From Adiantum capillus-veneris (lineage: Eukaryota; Streptophyta; Polypodiopsida; Polypodiales; Pteridaceae), in assembly GCA_014529385.2 (NCBI GenBank), contig CM043970.1:69714567-69749066 (forward strand): 34,500 nt of DNA, read 5' to 3'. The stretch's first letter is position 1, and every line of letters starts with the position of its first letter. This document shows positions 1 through 11,650 of this stretch, one piece after another. The position numbers and the translations under genes were made by a program. The notes beneath the pieces are model-generated. The model had not been told where the DNA came from, searched no databases, and worked only from the letters and a program-made list of their open reading frames with translations.

Positions 1-1450
1 AAGAAAGAAATAGTGTCCTCTCATACTATCATAAAATCTAATATCTAACCAACCCAAATGATTTTCTCATATTAAACTGATCATTTAATGTGGGAGAATA
101 AACGAGAACAAGGGTTAGAATATAGACATGTGCTTATGGCTCTCTCAAGGGGTGCACTACGTAATCATGTTAATGTATAACGTGAATTTGATAAGAGGGG
201 TTTTAAAATGCAAAAAAATTAGGTAATTTAACAGAGATACATTAAAACAAGGGGTTTCTATATTCAATTTTGGAAAAAAATCCTAAAATAAGGGGTTATT
301 TTATTCATTTAGACATGTTAAAAGAGGGGGTTTTTAAGTACCCCACGAACGCATGTTATATAGGGGGTACTGAACGGTGAACCCTCCGAGATGGATCTGT
401 CTCAAAACGGGACCAAGGTTAAAGGGGTCCAAATGAGAGATGGTCTGTCAAAGAACAATGCTACCTAATGGAGCTTAAATACCTTAGGGTTATCTTTATT
501 AAAGACCTCCAAGTGTTAAAAGTCCTTTGACCTTAGGCAAGCTAGGGTTATGCTGGAGGTGGGAACCCAGGCCCAAGCTTAAGGTACTTGTTGTACTTAC
601 TGACTAAGATGCTTGAGGTGCGTGTCGTGCTTGCTGACTAAGGTGCTTGTCGTTCTTGCTGACTAAGGTGCTTGAGGTGCTTACTGACTAAGGTGCTTAA
701 TGACAAAGGTGCTAAGGTTCTCCATGACTAAGGTGCTTGAGGGGCTTGAGGTGTTCCACAAAGTCAAACACATCCCTACTCATGAGGGACGAGTCCTCAT
801 TATAGGAGCATGAGAGAGAACACAACTGTACAACATTTAATGGCCTAGTAACTTGTGTGTGGCGGAAAATAGCATGAACATAGTGAGCATTTCATTTGAA
901 TAGATTTCCTAATGAGAATAACAAGTGCTTGGTTGGAGAGAGCAACAAAAAGCATAACACCTAGTTAGATAGCATGAACAATACTTCAAAAGAGAGAGAA
1001 ATTAAGCAATTGACAATAGTTGAGGACCGGATTTGCGTGGAGCTGGTCCCCCCTCCAAAAGGCTTTGTATTATGGTTTCTCCCATCAAGACAGACATTTT
1101 ACAATACAATTCTTTGTGTTCCTTCAATACTAGCTAGTGCAATGAAGATGGAAACTTCAAGCACTAAGCAAAACACTTATCAAACACAACATCAATTCCC
1201 TCACGGTCTCAGACCCAAGACCTCACACACCTTCGAAGATGGTGAGAGCTAGCGGGGTATGAGAGTAGATTGAGAGGAAGAAGGAGTAGTCTTACGAGAA
1301 AGATGTACATCTCCTCACATAATCACTCATGTTAGCATAGCTTAGCTTAGTAATTAGCATGGTAGAGGAGATCAGCATGCATTGAAGCTTGGCTCTTGGT
1401 TGGATTTGCATCACAAAGCCAAGAGTTGTTGGTGTAGGCCTCCCTTCTGT
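1..1450. other. Non-coding flank, no recognised gene
   Basis: No reading frame here resembles a known family. The longest open frame (974-1252, +, 92 codons) has no recognisable motif and ordinary composition, so I do not call it a gene. The stretch is AT-rich, with G-rich runs around 196-365. A degenerate short-repeat patch at about 590-745 is listed separately. The left flank of the copia LTR (1446-1450, TCTGT) does not continue the gypsy fragment found on the other side of the copia structure. Confidence 0.6.
590..745. repeat. Degenerate short tandem repeat
   Basis: The phrase GACTAAGGTGCTTGAGGTGC and close variants recur about six times with spacing of roughly 20-40 bases (for example near 603, 638, 661, 685 and 728). 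Units are unequal in length, so this is an imperfect minisatellite. No function is suggested by position. Confidence 0.6.
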
Positions 1451-1639
1451 TGGGGTATAAAGCCCAATGTGGTCGCCCAGGTAAGTGGGCGGGCCGCCAG
1501 GTATGTACACATATTCTTTTGTAAAAACCTAATAAGAACTCACTATGCTCTACACATTACAGTAGAGCGAGTTCACCATATCATCGTGCTCTTCTTCTCC
1601 CACTCTCTCTCGCGTCGCACTTCCGCTCGTACTCCTTCA
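1451..1639 (+). repeat. Copia 5' LTR, left copy
   Basis: Starts TGGGGTATAAAG and ends CTCCTTCA, two bases before a tRNA-Met primer site, which satisfies the TG...CA rule. The same 189-bp sequence appears inverted at 10022-10210, and the outer boundary is set by where the two copies stop matching. The LTR is short for copia but within the plant range. It contains a CT-rich block near its 3' end. Confidence 0.85.
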
Positions 1640-1641
1640 AC

Positions 1642-1653
1642 TGGTATCAGAGC
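1642..1653 (+). promoter_or_regulatory. Primer binding site, initiator tRNA-Met type
   Basis: TGGTATCAGAGC is the standard plant copia primer site, complementary to the 3' end of initiator tRNA-Met. It lies two bases inside the LTR, as expected for minus-strand priming. Confidence 0.95.
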
Positions 1654-2682
1654 TCAGATCGAGGCTCGGGGCATCATTTGCAGGTAGCCAGAGTCACCTG
1701 CTCAGATTGGAGTGAGATTCGACAGGCGAAGACACGACCCAAATTCCTGTGGGAAAGCCCGAAGAGCTTGGTGTTCTCATAATTTCATTCTGAGATCATC
1801 TCGGCCACCGTTCGGCTTTGACAAAGTTCTGCGCAGGCCATTTTCGACTACGTGGTCTTGGCGGGTGCAGATCCGACCGACTCTGCAAATATAGGATTTT
1901 CGGCCTACGACTGCAGGTGCTGAGGATATCGGCACTCCTAGAGTGTTGATTTGTGGCTGTCTACACATCGAAGGACGGCAGTTCTTGGAGGCGTGTCACA
2001 TACGACACTGGCGCATCTACACACAGACTGTAGGCGACATCCACTAGTTCATCAGGTAGCTTGTGTTTGCTGCTTGATATTCCAGATTTCATCCTGACAT
2101 TGCAGGTACTTCCACATGGGATGTATTGTCAGAGATGATGTATGTATGTTGAGGGTTTGCTGGCTGTGAGTATGACTTTGTGGGAAGTCTATGTATTGTC
2201 AGATTTACTGCAGCCTTTGTTGAGGGTCGAGTGAGGTTTTATTGAGCTGGGGGATTCTCGAATGTTGAGATCCTTTTGGTGATACAGGTCTTGGAGAGAT
2301 CCCTCGAGCACCCTTAGATAACCAGCTAGGATGTATTGACTGTGAGTTAGACAGTTGGGATTGCATCTTTGCTTTACTGTCGTTGAGGCATTGTCGCAGT
2401 CTATGCTTACAGGACAGTGACAGGACAGTGAGAGACAGTACAGGTGCAGGACAGGTTTACCCACAGCTTACAGTGTTAGAGAGATAGTGGTTTTTTGAGT
2501 TGTTTTTTGGTCTGTTTTTGAGTACACCATAGCCATTTTACAAAGGAGACTCTGCCAAAATTTCTGCAGAATTTGAAGCTTTCTTGGTTCATTTGACAGG
2601 TTGATATTGGTTCAGAGGTCAGTTTACAGGGGAAACTCTGCCGAATTTTTCCCAGGAAAGTAAACTACTGTGAAGCGTAGCT
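1654..2682 (+). other. Copia untranslated leader, left copy
   Basis: About 1 kb between primer site and gag start with no long open frame. It matches the inverted copy at 8923-10007, except that the left copy lacks about 60 bases present at roughly 9433-9497. The part at 2222-2315 also matches the leader of the gag-only element near 30921-31008. The 3' end repeats the phrase CTCTGCC followed by AAATTT or GAATTT (near 2550 and 2636). Confidence 0.75.
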
Positions 2683-4540
2683 ATGGCTGGATCACAGGAC
2701 ACTGCTCTTTACAATATCAAGAAGCTGGATGGAACCAATTTCCCATTGTGGAAGAAGCAGATTTGGCACGTGTTGGAACAAAAGAAGCAGATAAAACCTA
2801 TAAAGCTCAAGGGGATAAAACCAGAAGATATGGACGAATATGAATGGAGCAAAATGGATGAATTGGCACTTTCTACCATTATGCTGACCTTGGCAGAAAG
2901 CGTTTACTTCAATGTAGCAGACGAGATGTCGGCTTATCAAGCATGATTAAAGCTGAGTGATCTTTATGAGAAGCAGAGTGCAGCTTCACAGGTATACTGG
3001 CTTAAGAAGCTTGTTAACTTGAAGATGAAAGAAGGGACACCTATGTCCAATCATCTGAATGAATTCAACACAATCTATAGTCAGTTGTTAGCTCAAGGTG
3101 TCATGTTTGATGAACCTGTTAGAGCTATGTTCCTATTGATCACATTGCCGAAAAGTTGGGACACTGTTCGCCCATCTTTGAGTAATTCTGCACCTCCAGA
3201 TGGTTTGAACATAGCAGGTGTAGAAGGAAGTCTGCTTACTGAAGAAACCAATAGAAAGACAATGGACAAAGGCAAAGGAATAGCCTTAGTTGTTAGGGGA
3301 AGGACCAAAGAAAAGTACAAAGGTGGAAAGAGGAATCAGTCTCATAGCAAGTCCCGAAGTGCTAAAGGCAAGAGTGACATAGAATGCTACCATTGTAGCA
3401 AGAAGGGTCACATGAAAAGAGACTGCAGAGAATGGAAAGCAGAAAAAGTCAAAGAGAAAGCTGAAGACCATGGTGAGAAGAACAAGTCCTCAGTGAAGAT
3501 TCAAGAAATAAATGTGACAAACACTGTTGCAGAGGATGATAGTCTAGTGTCACGAGACATCTACTTCTTGAAGAATACAATGGACTCAGCTCTTCTTACA
3601 GCATCTGATGGAAATGCACTGAGTGACTGGATTATAGACTCAGGGGCATCACTTCATGTGTCTCCAAACAAGGAGTGGTTTACCTCTTATTTGACCACTA
3701 AAGATCATGTTCGGCTAGGCAATGGGCAGACATGTGAGATCTTAGGTGTTGGAGATATTCAATTGAAGTTTCATAATGGCTCTTCTTTCACGCTGAAGAA
3801 TGTGAGACATGTTCCCGCAATTACAAAGAGCTTGATCAGCACAGGTTTACTTGATGATGCTAGCTACGTCACCACTTTTGGACAAAACATGTGGAAGATA
3901 TCTAAGGGTTCGATGACAGTAGCACATGGAGTAAATTCTGGAGGACTTTACATGATTTATGTATCAAATGTCTCTCAAAATGTAATCAATGTAACCGAGC
4001 AGCCGAACGTTTCTTTGTGGCATAGTCGGTTAGGACATATGTCCAAGAATGGAATGGAAATCTTGTCTCGTTCTGGTTATTTGCCTGGATTTTCATTTAA
4101 TGATTTTGAATTCTGTAAACATTGTCTGTATGGTAAGCAAACACAGCAGCCACATTAGCATAGAAGCAGTAGAAGAGATACACAGTTGGCACTTGTTCAT
4201 AGTGATTTGTGTGGACCTATGCCTAACATATCTCTAGGGGGAGCTTCTTAGTTTATGACATTTATAGATGATTACTCGAGGAAAGTATGGGTTTACTTTC
4301 TCAAGCACAAGGATGAAGCGTTTAGTGTTTTCAAAACGTTTGTGACACTTGTGGAGAATCAGAGTGGCAAGAAGCTTAAATGCTTACGCACTGACAATGG
4401 TGGAGAGTATGTTTCAAAGGCCTTTCAGGACTTTTGTGAGCCAAAAGGTATAAAACGTGAACTTACTGCTCCTTACAATCCTCCTCAAAATGGTGTTGTT
4501 AAGAGGATGAATAGGACCATACAAGAGAAGGTCAGAAGGA
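2683..4540 (+). pseudogene. Copia gag-protease-integrase, left copy (broken)
   Basis: One frame runs from ATG 2683 to about 4540 with three nonsense codons: TGA 2944-2946 (TGG in the sister copy), TAG 4156-4158 and TAG 4249-4251. In order: gag N-terminus of the UBN2/DUF4219 type (KLDGTNFPLWKKQI), CCHC zinc knuckle (3385-3426), protease with DSGAS (about 3625-3660), GAG-pre-integrase zinc region (HSRLGH, CKHCLYGKQ), and integrase core with FIDDYS and RTDNGGEY. The catalytic glutamate of the integrase triad is lysine here (VKRMNR where the sister copy has AERMNR), so the enzyme would be inactive even without the stops. The frame is cut at about 4540 inside integrase, where the sequence flips to the opposite strand. 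Confidence 0.9.
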
Positions 4541-4542
4541 TC
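4536..4542. other. Inversion breakpoint in copia structure
   Basis: Plus-strand integrase sequence follows the sister copy through GTCAGAAG, then continues as reversed reverse-transcriptase sequence that matches about 5914 onward. Both parents carry AAG or AAGG at the join, so a few bases of microhomology are present. Confidence 0.75.
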
Positions 4543-5679
4543 AACCAACTACCATCCTTAGCCTTCTTTGTATATAGACAGTGATCGAACTCACTACGTT
4601 TGTAGCCTTGAGAAAGCATAAACTTGTGGAAGTTATGGTACCATGCCCTCAATGATTGTTTTAAGCCATAAAGACTCTTTAACAACTGGCATACCCAATC
4701 TTCCTTGCCTTTCTCAACAAACCCTTCTGGCTGCTGCATGTAAATTTTCACATCTAAATCACCATGCAAGAACGCTGTCTTGACATCCATTTGGTGCAAC
4801 ACCAAAATCTAATATGGCAACCAATGCAAGAAAGCATCTCAATGTAGTCATCTTGACCACCGGAGAGAAGACTTCATCAAATCCAATGCCTTGTTCTTGC
4901 TTAAAGCCCTTGGCAACAAGCCTTGCTTTGTACTTTGGCTGACTATCATGAGAGGTGATCTTATACTTGTAAACCCATTTACAAGGTAGAGCCTTTTGGC
5001 CCTATGGTAATTTAACTAGCTTCCATGTCTGGTTTTTATGCAGAGCTGTCATCTCTGACTGCATGGCCAATTGCCAGTTCCCTGAGTCCTTCATTTACAC
5101 TGCTTCCTTGTAACATGAAGGCTCATTGCAATCAGTCAACATGACATAGTTCATAGATGGAACAAACCTATCAGGAGGTCGCGTGATACGTCCAGATCTA
5201 CGCACAATAGGTGGCTCAGGCTCAGCCACAACCTGTGGTTCCACTCTATTTTGTCCTTGCTCCTCTTGAGCCCTGACATTTTGTCTTGCACGCGCAGGTC
5301 CATCTTCTTGGAAGACAACTCGTCTAATCTCCTCAACCCTCTTTGGTTTAGAATGATATTTGGATTCATTAAAGTGAACATCATTGCTGCGGACAACCTT
5401 TCTGGATTCGGGATCCCAAAGTCTGTACCCCATCTCACCAGAATTACCATAGCCTAGAAAGATGCACTTTCAACTCTTTGGCTCAAGTTTGTTCCTAAAT
5501 TCCTTTGGAACGTGAGTATATGCCTCACAGCCAAAGACTCTGAGATGCTTGTATGAGGGCATTTTGCCTGACCATACCATCTCTGGCACTGAATCCTTCT
5601 GAAAAACCTTGCTAGGAGATCTATTTATAAGATGAACAGCTGTTGATACAGCTTCAGCCCAAAACCCATTTGGCAGCTG
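4540..5679 (-). pseudogene. Copia integrase C-terminus plus RT, tandem copy B (broken)
   Basis: Reading on the minus strand from 5679: integrase C-terminal region (NGFWAEAVSTAVHLINRSP, FGCEAYTHVP), a linker with RRSGRITRPPDRF, then reverse transcriptase up to KAKDGSWLI, cut before the YVDD motif. It is a direct duplicate of 5918-7057, offset by 1378 bases. It shares two defects with that copy: TAG at 5002-5004 and an extra T causing a frameshift near 4805. It also has private stops: TAA near 5095 where copy A reads glutamine, and TGA near 5469 where copy A reads arginine. Both private changes are C-to-T on the coding strand. Confidence 0.88.
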
Positions 5680-5682
5680 AAC
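5671..5682 (-). other. Tandem duplication junction, RT fused to integrase
   Basis: The RT sequence and the integrase sequence share about nine bases here (CAG-C-T/G-GCCA pattern, compare about 7049-7058). The join keeps the frame open, giving a chimeric RT-integrase frame 6183-5470. This is consistent with unequal exchange or template slippage at microhomology. Confidence 0.7.
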
Positions 5683-8600
5683 ACTCAATGCCTTTCCCTT
5701 CTCCATATTGAAACGTTGCAAAACCTTGTCAATATACTCTGTTTGAGATAACCAAATCAACTTCTTTGATCTGTCTCTCTCAATGCGCATACCAAGTATA
5801 TGACTTGCCTCACCCATGTCTTTCATGTCAAACGATTTTGCCATCTTTGACTTCAAAGCTGAAATTTCTTCCAAGTGCTTGCCAGCAATCAACATGTCAT
5901 CCACATACAAAATAAGGATCAGCCAACTACCATCCTTAGCCTTCTTTGTAGATAGACAGTGATTGAACTCACTACGTTTGTAGCCTTGAGAAAGCATAAA
6001 CTTGTGGAATTTATGGTACCATGCCCTCGGTGATTGTTTTAAGCCATAAAGACTCTTTAACAACTGGCATACCCAATCTTCCTTGCCTTTCTCAACAAAC
6101 CCTTCTGGCTGCTGCATGTAAATTTCCACATCTAAATCACCATGCAAGAACGCTGTCTTGACATCCATTTGGTGCAACACCAAAATCTAATATGGCAACC
6201 AATGCAAGAAAGCATCTCAATGTAGTCATCTTGACCACCGGAGAGAAGACTTCATCAAAGCCAATGCCTTGTTCTTGCTTAAAGCCCTTGGAAACAAGCC
6301 TTGCTTTGTACTTTGGCTGACTATCATGAGCGGTGATCTTATACTTGTAAACCCATTTACAAGGTAGAGCCTTTTTGCCCTATGGTAATTTAACTAGCTT
6401 CCATGTCTTGTTTTTATGCAGAGCTGTCATCTCTGACTGCATGGCCAATTGCCAATTCCCGGAGTCCTTCATTTGCACTGCTTCCTTGTAACATGAAGGC
6501 TCATTGCAATCAGTCAACATGACATAGTTCATAGATGGAACAAACCTATCAAGAGGCCGCGTGCTACGTCTAGATCTACGCACAATAGGTGGCTCAGGCT
6601 CAGCCACAACCTGTGGTTCCACTCTATCCTGTCCTTGCTCCTCTTGAGCCCTGACATTTTGTCATGCACGTGCAGGTCCATCTTCTTGGAAGACAACTCT
6701 TCTAATCTCCTCAACCCTCTCTGGTTTAGAATGATATTTGGATTCATTAAAGTGAACATCATTGCTGCGGACAACCTTTCTGGATTCGGGATCCCAAAGT
6801 CTGTACCCCATCTCACCAGAATTACCATAGCTTAGAAAGATGCACTTTCGACTCTTTGGCTCAAGTTTGTTCCTAAATTCCTTTGGAACGTGAGTATATG
6901 CCTCACAGCCAAAGACTCTGAGATGCTTGTATGAGGGCACCTTGCCTGACCATACCTTCTTTGCCACTAAATCCTTCTGCAAAACCTTTCTAGGAGATCT
7001 ATTTATAAGATGAACAGCTGTTGATACAGCTTCAACCCAAAACCCATTTGGCCGCTGTGCATTAGACAACATACTTCTGAACTTCTCTTGTATGGTCCTA
7101 TTCATCCTCTCAGCAACACCATTTTGAGGAGGATTGTAAGGAGCCGTAAGTTCACGTTTTATACCTTTTGACTCACAAAAGTCCTGAAAGGCCTTTGAAA
7201 CATACTCTCCACCATTGTCAGTGCGTAAGCATTTAAGATTCTTGCCACTCTGATTCTCCACAAGTGTCACAAACGTTTTGAAAACACTAAACGCTTCATC
7301 CTTGTGCTTGAAAAAGTAAACCCATACTTTCCTCGAGTAATCATCTATAAATGTAATAAAGTAAGAAGCTCCCCCTAGAGATAGGTTAGGCATAGGTCCA
7401 CACAAATCACTATGAACAAGTGCCAACTGTGTATCTCTTCTATTGCTTCTATGCTTATGTGGCTGCTGTGTTTGCTTTCCATACATACAATGTTCACAGA
7501 ATTCAAAATCATTAAATGAAAAGCCAGGAAAATAACCAAAACGAGACAAGATTTCCATTCCCTTCTTGGACATATGTCCTAACCGGCTATGCCACAAAGA
7601 AACGTTCGGCTGCTCGGTTACATTGATTACATTTTTAGAGACATTTGATACATAAAAATTCCTCCAGACTTTACTCCATGTGCCACTGTCATAGAACCCT
7701 TGGATATCTTCCACATGTTTTGTCCAAAAGAGGTGACGTAGCCATCATCATCAAGTAAACCTGTGCTGATCAAGCTCTTTGTAATTGCGGGAACATGTCT
7801 CACATTGTTCAGCGTGAAAGAAGAGCCATTCTGAAACTTCAATTGAACATCTCCAACACCTAAGATCTCACATGTCTGCCCATTGCCTAGCCGAACATGA
7901 TCTTTAGTGTTCACATAAGAGGTAAACCACTCCATGTTTGGAGACGCATGAAGTGATGCCCCTGAGTCTATAATCCAGTCACTCAGTGCATTTCCATCAG
8001 ATGCTGTAAGAAGAGCTGAGTCCATTGTATTCTTAAAAAAATAGATGTCTCCTGACAGTAGACTGTCATCCTCTGCAACAGTTTTTGTCACATTTTTTTC
8101 TTGAATCTTCATTGAGGACTTGTTCTTCTCACCATGGTCTTCAGGTTTCTCTTTGACTTTTTCTGCTTTCCATTCTCCACAGTCTCTTTTCATGTGACCC
8201 TTCTTGCCACAATGGTAGCATTCTATGTCACTCTTGCCTTTAGCACTGCGGGACTTGCTATGAGACTGATTCCTCTTTCCACCTTTGTACTTTTCTTTGG
8301 TCCTTCCCCTGACAACTAAGGTTGTTCCTTTGCCTTTGTCCATTGTCTTTCTATTGGTTTCTTTAGTAAGCAGACTTCCTTCTACACCTGCTATGTTCAA
8401 ACCATCTGGAGGTGCAGAATTACTCAAAGCTGTGCGAAAAGTGTCCCAACTTTTCGGCAATGTGATCAATAGGAACATAGCTCTAACAGGTTCATCAAAC
8501 ATGACACCTTGAGCTGACAACTGACTATAGATTGTGTTGAATTCATTCAGATGATTGGACATAGGTGTCCCTTCTTTCATCTTCAAGTCAACAAGCTTCT

Positions 8601-8922
8601 TAAGCCAGTATACCTGTGAAGCTGCACTCTGCTTCTCATAAAGATCACTCAGCTTTAACCATGCTTGATAAGCCGACATCTCGTCTGCTACATTGAAGTA
8701 AACGCTTTCTGCCAAAGTTAGCATAATGGTAGAAAGTGCCAATTCATCCATTTTGCTCCATTCATATTCGTCCATATCTTCTGGTTTTATCCCCTTGAGC
8801 GTTATAGGTTTTATCTGCTTCTTTTGTACCAACACATACCAAATCTGCTTCTTCCACAATGGGAAATTGGTTCCATCCAGCTTCTTGATATTGTAAAGAG
8901 CAGTGTCCTGTGATCCAGCCAT
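5680..8922 (-). pseudogene. Copia gag-pol, right copy with tandem copy A (broken)
   Basis: Starts at ATG 8922. Gag (UBN2 type) with CCHC knuckle (CYHCGKKGHMKRDC), protease (DSGAS), then a 7-base deletion frameshift near 7660, GAG-pre-integrase and integrase core with FIDDYS, RTDNGGEY and the catalytic glutamate (AERMNR) retained. A TGA at about 6660-6662 precedes the linker. Then come TAG 6380-6382, a one-base frameshift near 6183, and reverse transcriptase including LYVDDML. RT stops at KALSVQLP (about 5679), where it runs in frame into a second integrase C-terminus (copy B). RNase H and the 3' LTR are missing. It is the better preserved of the two halves but cannot make a full polyprotein. 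Confidence 0.9.
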
Positions 8923-10007
8923 AGCTACGCTTCACAGTAGTTTACTTTCTTGAGAAAAATTCGGCAGATTTTCCCCTGTAAACTGACCTCTGAACCAATA
9001 TCAACTTGTCAAATGAACCAAGAAAGCTTCAGATTCTGCAAAAATTTCGGCAGAGTCTCCTTTGTAAAATGGCTATGGTGTACTAAAAAACAGACCAAAA
9101 AACAGCTCAAAAAACCACTATCTCTCTAACACTGTAAGCTGTGGGTAAACCTGTCCTGCACCTGTACTGTCTCTCACTGTCCTGTCGCTATCCTGTAAGC
9201 ATAGACTGCGACAATGCCTCAACGGAAGTAAAGCAAAGATGCAATCCCAACTGTCTAACTCACAGTCAATACATCCTAGCTGCCTATCTAAGGGTGCTCG
9301 AGGGATCTCTCCAAGGCCTGTATCACCGAAAGGATCTCAACATTCGAGAATCCCCCAGCTCAATAAAACCTCACTCGACCCTCAACAAAGGCTGCAGTAA
9401 ATCTGACAATACATAGACTTCCCACAAAGTCATACATCCACAAATTTCCCACTGTATGTTGTAACCGCTGCAGCGGTTGTTTGTTGCGTGACTCATAGCC
9501 AGCAAACCCTCAACATACATACATCATCTCTGAAAATACATCCCATGTGGAAGTACCTGCAATGTCAGGATGAAATCTGGAATATCAAGCAGCAAACACA
9601 AGCTACGTGATGAACTAGTGGATGTCGCCTACAGTCTATGTGTAGATGCGCCCGTGTCGTATGTGACACGCCTCCAAGAACTGTGAGCCGTCCTTCAATG
9701 TGTAGACAACCACAAATCAACACTCTAGGAGTGCCGATATCCTCAGCACCTGCAGTCGTAGGCCAAAAACCCTATATTTGCAGAGTCGAATCTGCACCCG
9801 CCAAGACCACGTAGTCGAAAATGGCCTGCGCAGAACTTTGTCAAAGCCGAACGGTGGCCGAGATGATCTCAGAATGAAATTATGAGAACACCAAGCCCTT
9901 TGGGCGCTCCCAGAGGATTTGGGGCCGTGTCTTTGCCTGTTGAATTTCAGTCCAATCTAAGATGGTGGCTTTAGCTTCCTGCAGTGCTGCCCCGAGCCTA
10001 GATCTGA
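8923..10007 (-). other. Copia untranslated leader, right copy
   Basis: Inverted counterpart of 1654-2682. It has about 60 extra bases (roughly 9433-9497) that include a perfect 16-base palindrome, AACCGCTGCAGCGGTT, at 9463-9478. The segment shared with the gag-only element lies at about 9291-9384. No open frame of note. Confidence 0.75.
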
Positions 10008-10019
10008 GCTCTGATATCA
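10008..10019 (-). promoter_or_regulatory. Primer binding site, tRNA-Met type, mutated
   Basis: The minus strand reads TGATATCAGAGC; the left copy has TGGTATCAGAGC. One G-to-A change weakens pairing to initiator tRNA-Met. Confidence 0.85.
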
Positions 10020-10021
10020 GT

Positions 10022-10210
10022 TGAAGGAGTACGAGCAAAAGTGCGACGCGAGAGAGAGTGCGAGAAGAAGAGCATGACGATATGGTGAACTCGCTCTACT
10101 GTAATGTGTAGAGCATAGTGAGTTCTTATTAGGTTTTTACAAAAGAATATGTGTACATACCTGGCGGCCCGCCCACTTACCCGGGCGACCACATTGGACT
10201 TTATACCCCA
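10022..10210 (-). repeat. Copia 5' LTR, right copy
   Basis: 189-bp inverted match of 1451-1639, from TGGGGTATAAAG at 10210 down to CTCCTTCA at 10022. Its outer terminus abuts gypsy integrase sequence directly, which marks a genuine insertion edge. Confidence 0.85.
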
Positions 10211-11650
10211 AGATCATCTACTTCCATTACATAGGCTTTTAGAAGATCGAGGATTGTTAGGTTAGCTATTTCACTTTGGCCATCCGTTTGCGGGTGATAG
10301 GCCGAACAAAAATTTAGCCTTGTTCCTAAATTCTCAAAGAGACCCTTCCAAAAATTACTAGTCATTCTAAGATCTCTATCCGACACTATAGACATTGGCA
10401 CTGCCATGATACTTGAAGATTTGTGAAATGAAGAGGGTTGCCATTTGATGGGCTTTGATAGTCTTTTTGACAGGTATAAAATGAGCTTGTTTACTAAACC
10501 TGTCCACTATCGTCCATATTCTCGTATTCCCATGGATAGACTTAGGCAATACAAAGATAAAATCCATGGATATTTTAGCCCATGGTGAATTAGGGATTGG
10601 CAAAGGTTGAAGCAATCCAGGTTGCTTCCCTCTATCAAACTTTGTCTTTTGGCATACCACACATTTAGAAACATACTCTTGTATGTTTTATTTCATGGTA
10701 GGCCAATAGAAATATGTTTCAATCCCTTTTAGGGTAGACTCATTCCCTCTATGCCCTACATAAGGAGGAGCATGAGATTCATACATTACTTTCTCACATA
10801 GTGGGCTAGTAACGCATAGTCTATTTCCATAGACAAGATAACCATCTTGTAAAGTAAATGGTTCTTCTTTCTTCCCTAATGCAAGGACTGAAATCACATC
10901 TCTAAAATCGGGATCAATAGCATACTCATCTATCATAGAAGATAGATCATTGTGAGTTGCTATGGAAACTGCATTCACTCTCGGCCTTCTTGAGAGTGCA
11001 TCAGCTATTTGATTATGCTTGCCAGCAATGTGAGCAATATGAAAATGAAATTGCGAAAGGAATTTTTCCCACCTCATTTGTTTGTCGGAGAGCTTGGTCT
11101 GCGTCATGAAGTACTTAAGACTTTGGTGATCCGTTAGCAGAATGAAAGGAGTCCCCAATAAATAGTGCTTCCATGGGTCTAAGGCATGTAGAACTGCGAG
11201 GAGTTCCTTTTCATATATGCCTAGAGCTTGCTCAATAGGGTAGATCCTTCGACTTTCATAGACTATGGCGTGCCCCTCTTGAAGCAAAATAGCTCCAATG
11301 CAATCACCACAAGCATCACATTGGACCTTAAATGGCTTTAAAAGATCCGATAGTGTAAGCACAAGTTAAGGGATAAGCTTTTCTTTAAGCTTTTTGAAAG
11401 CATTGTTATCCTTGGTAGACCATGTGTACCTAACGTTTTTCTTTGTCAGGTCATGTAATGGTCCTGCTATTAGTGAGAAATTTTCTATGAAGCATCTATA
11501 GTATGCACACATACCTATAAAGCTTCTTAGTTCATGAAGATTCCTTGGTTTAGGCCATCCTTTTATTACCTCTAACTTTGATGGATCCATTTGGATGCCA
11601 TCTTGAGAGATAATGTGACCAAATAGTGAATCTCTTGTAAGAAAAATTCA
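10211..11650 (-). pseudogene. Ty3/gypsy pol fragment (RT end, RNase H, integrase)
   Basis: Minus-strand reading from about 11650: the end of reverse transcriptase (SLFGHIISQDGI, LRSFIGMCAYYRCFI), RNase H (ESRRIYPIEQALGIYEKELL, LTDHQSLKYF, HIAGKHNQIADALSRRP), the integrase zinc-binding region (HAPPYVGHRGNESTLKGI, then a C-x2-C pair), and the integrase core (WTIVDRFSKQAHFIPV, IVSDRD, YHPQTDGQSE). Stops at 11363-11365 and 10688-10690 are in frame; a frameshift lies near 10395. Gag, protease, most of RT and the integrase C-terminus are missing. The right copia LTR cuts it after YVMEVDD, so the copia insertion is younger than this gypsy copy. Confidence 0.9.

Larger units (their letters stand above)
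1451..10210. mobile_element. Rearranged Ty1/copia structure: two convergent 5' halves
   Basis: Reading inward from either end gives the same order: 189-bp LTR, tRNA-Met primer site, about 1 kb leader, gag, protease, integrase. The left arm is 1451 to about 4540 (+). The right arm is 10210 to about 7080 (-). The centre (about 4540-7060) is minus-strand integrase C-terminus plus reverse transcriptase, present twice in tandem. No RNase H and no 3' LTR exists in either orientation. The outer termini are TGGGG...CCCCA, both being LTR 5' ends. The five bases outside the ends (TCTGT and AGATC) do not match, so no target-site duplication is seen. All frames carry stops or frameshifts. Domains and order are seen; the mechanism (inverted duplication or two collided insertions) is inference. 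Confidence 0.85.

Noticed and set aside
974-1252. 92-codon plus-strand open frame
   Set aside because: No motif, no matching context, and length expected by chance in this composition.
8134-8512. Plus-strand frames opposite copia gag
   Set aside because: Shadow frames of the minus-strand gag; the same shadows occur opposite the left copy at 3093-3471.
1446-10215. Target-site duplication around the copia structure
   Set aside because: TCTGT on the left and AGATC on the right do not match in direct or inverted orientation.
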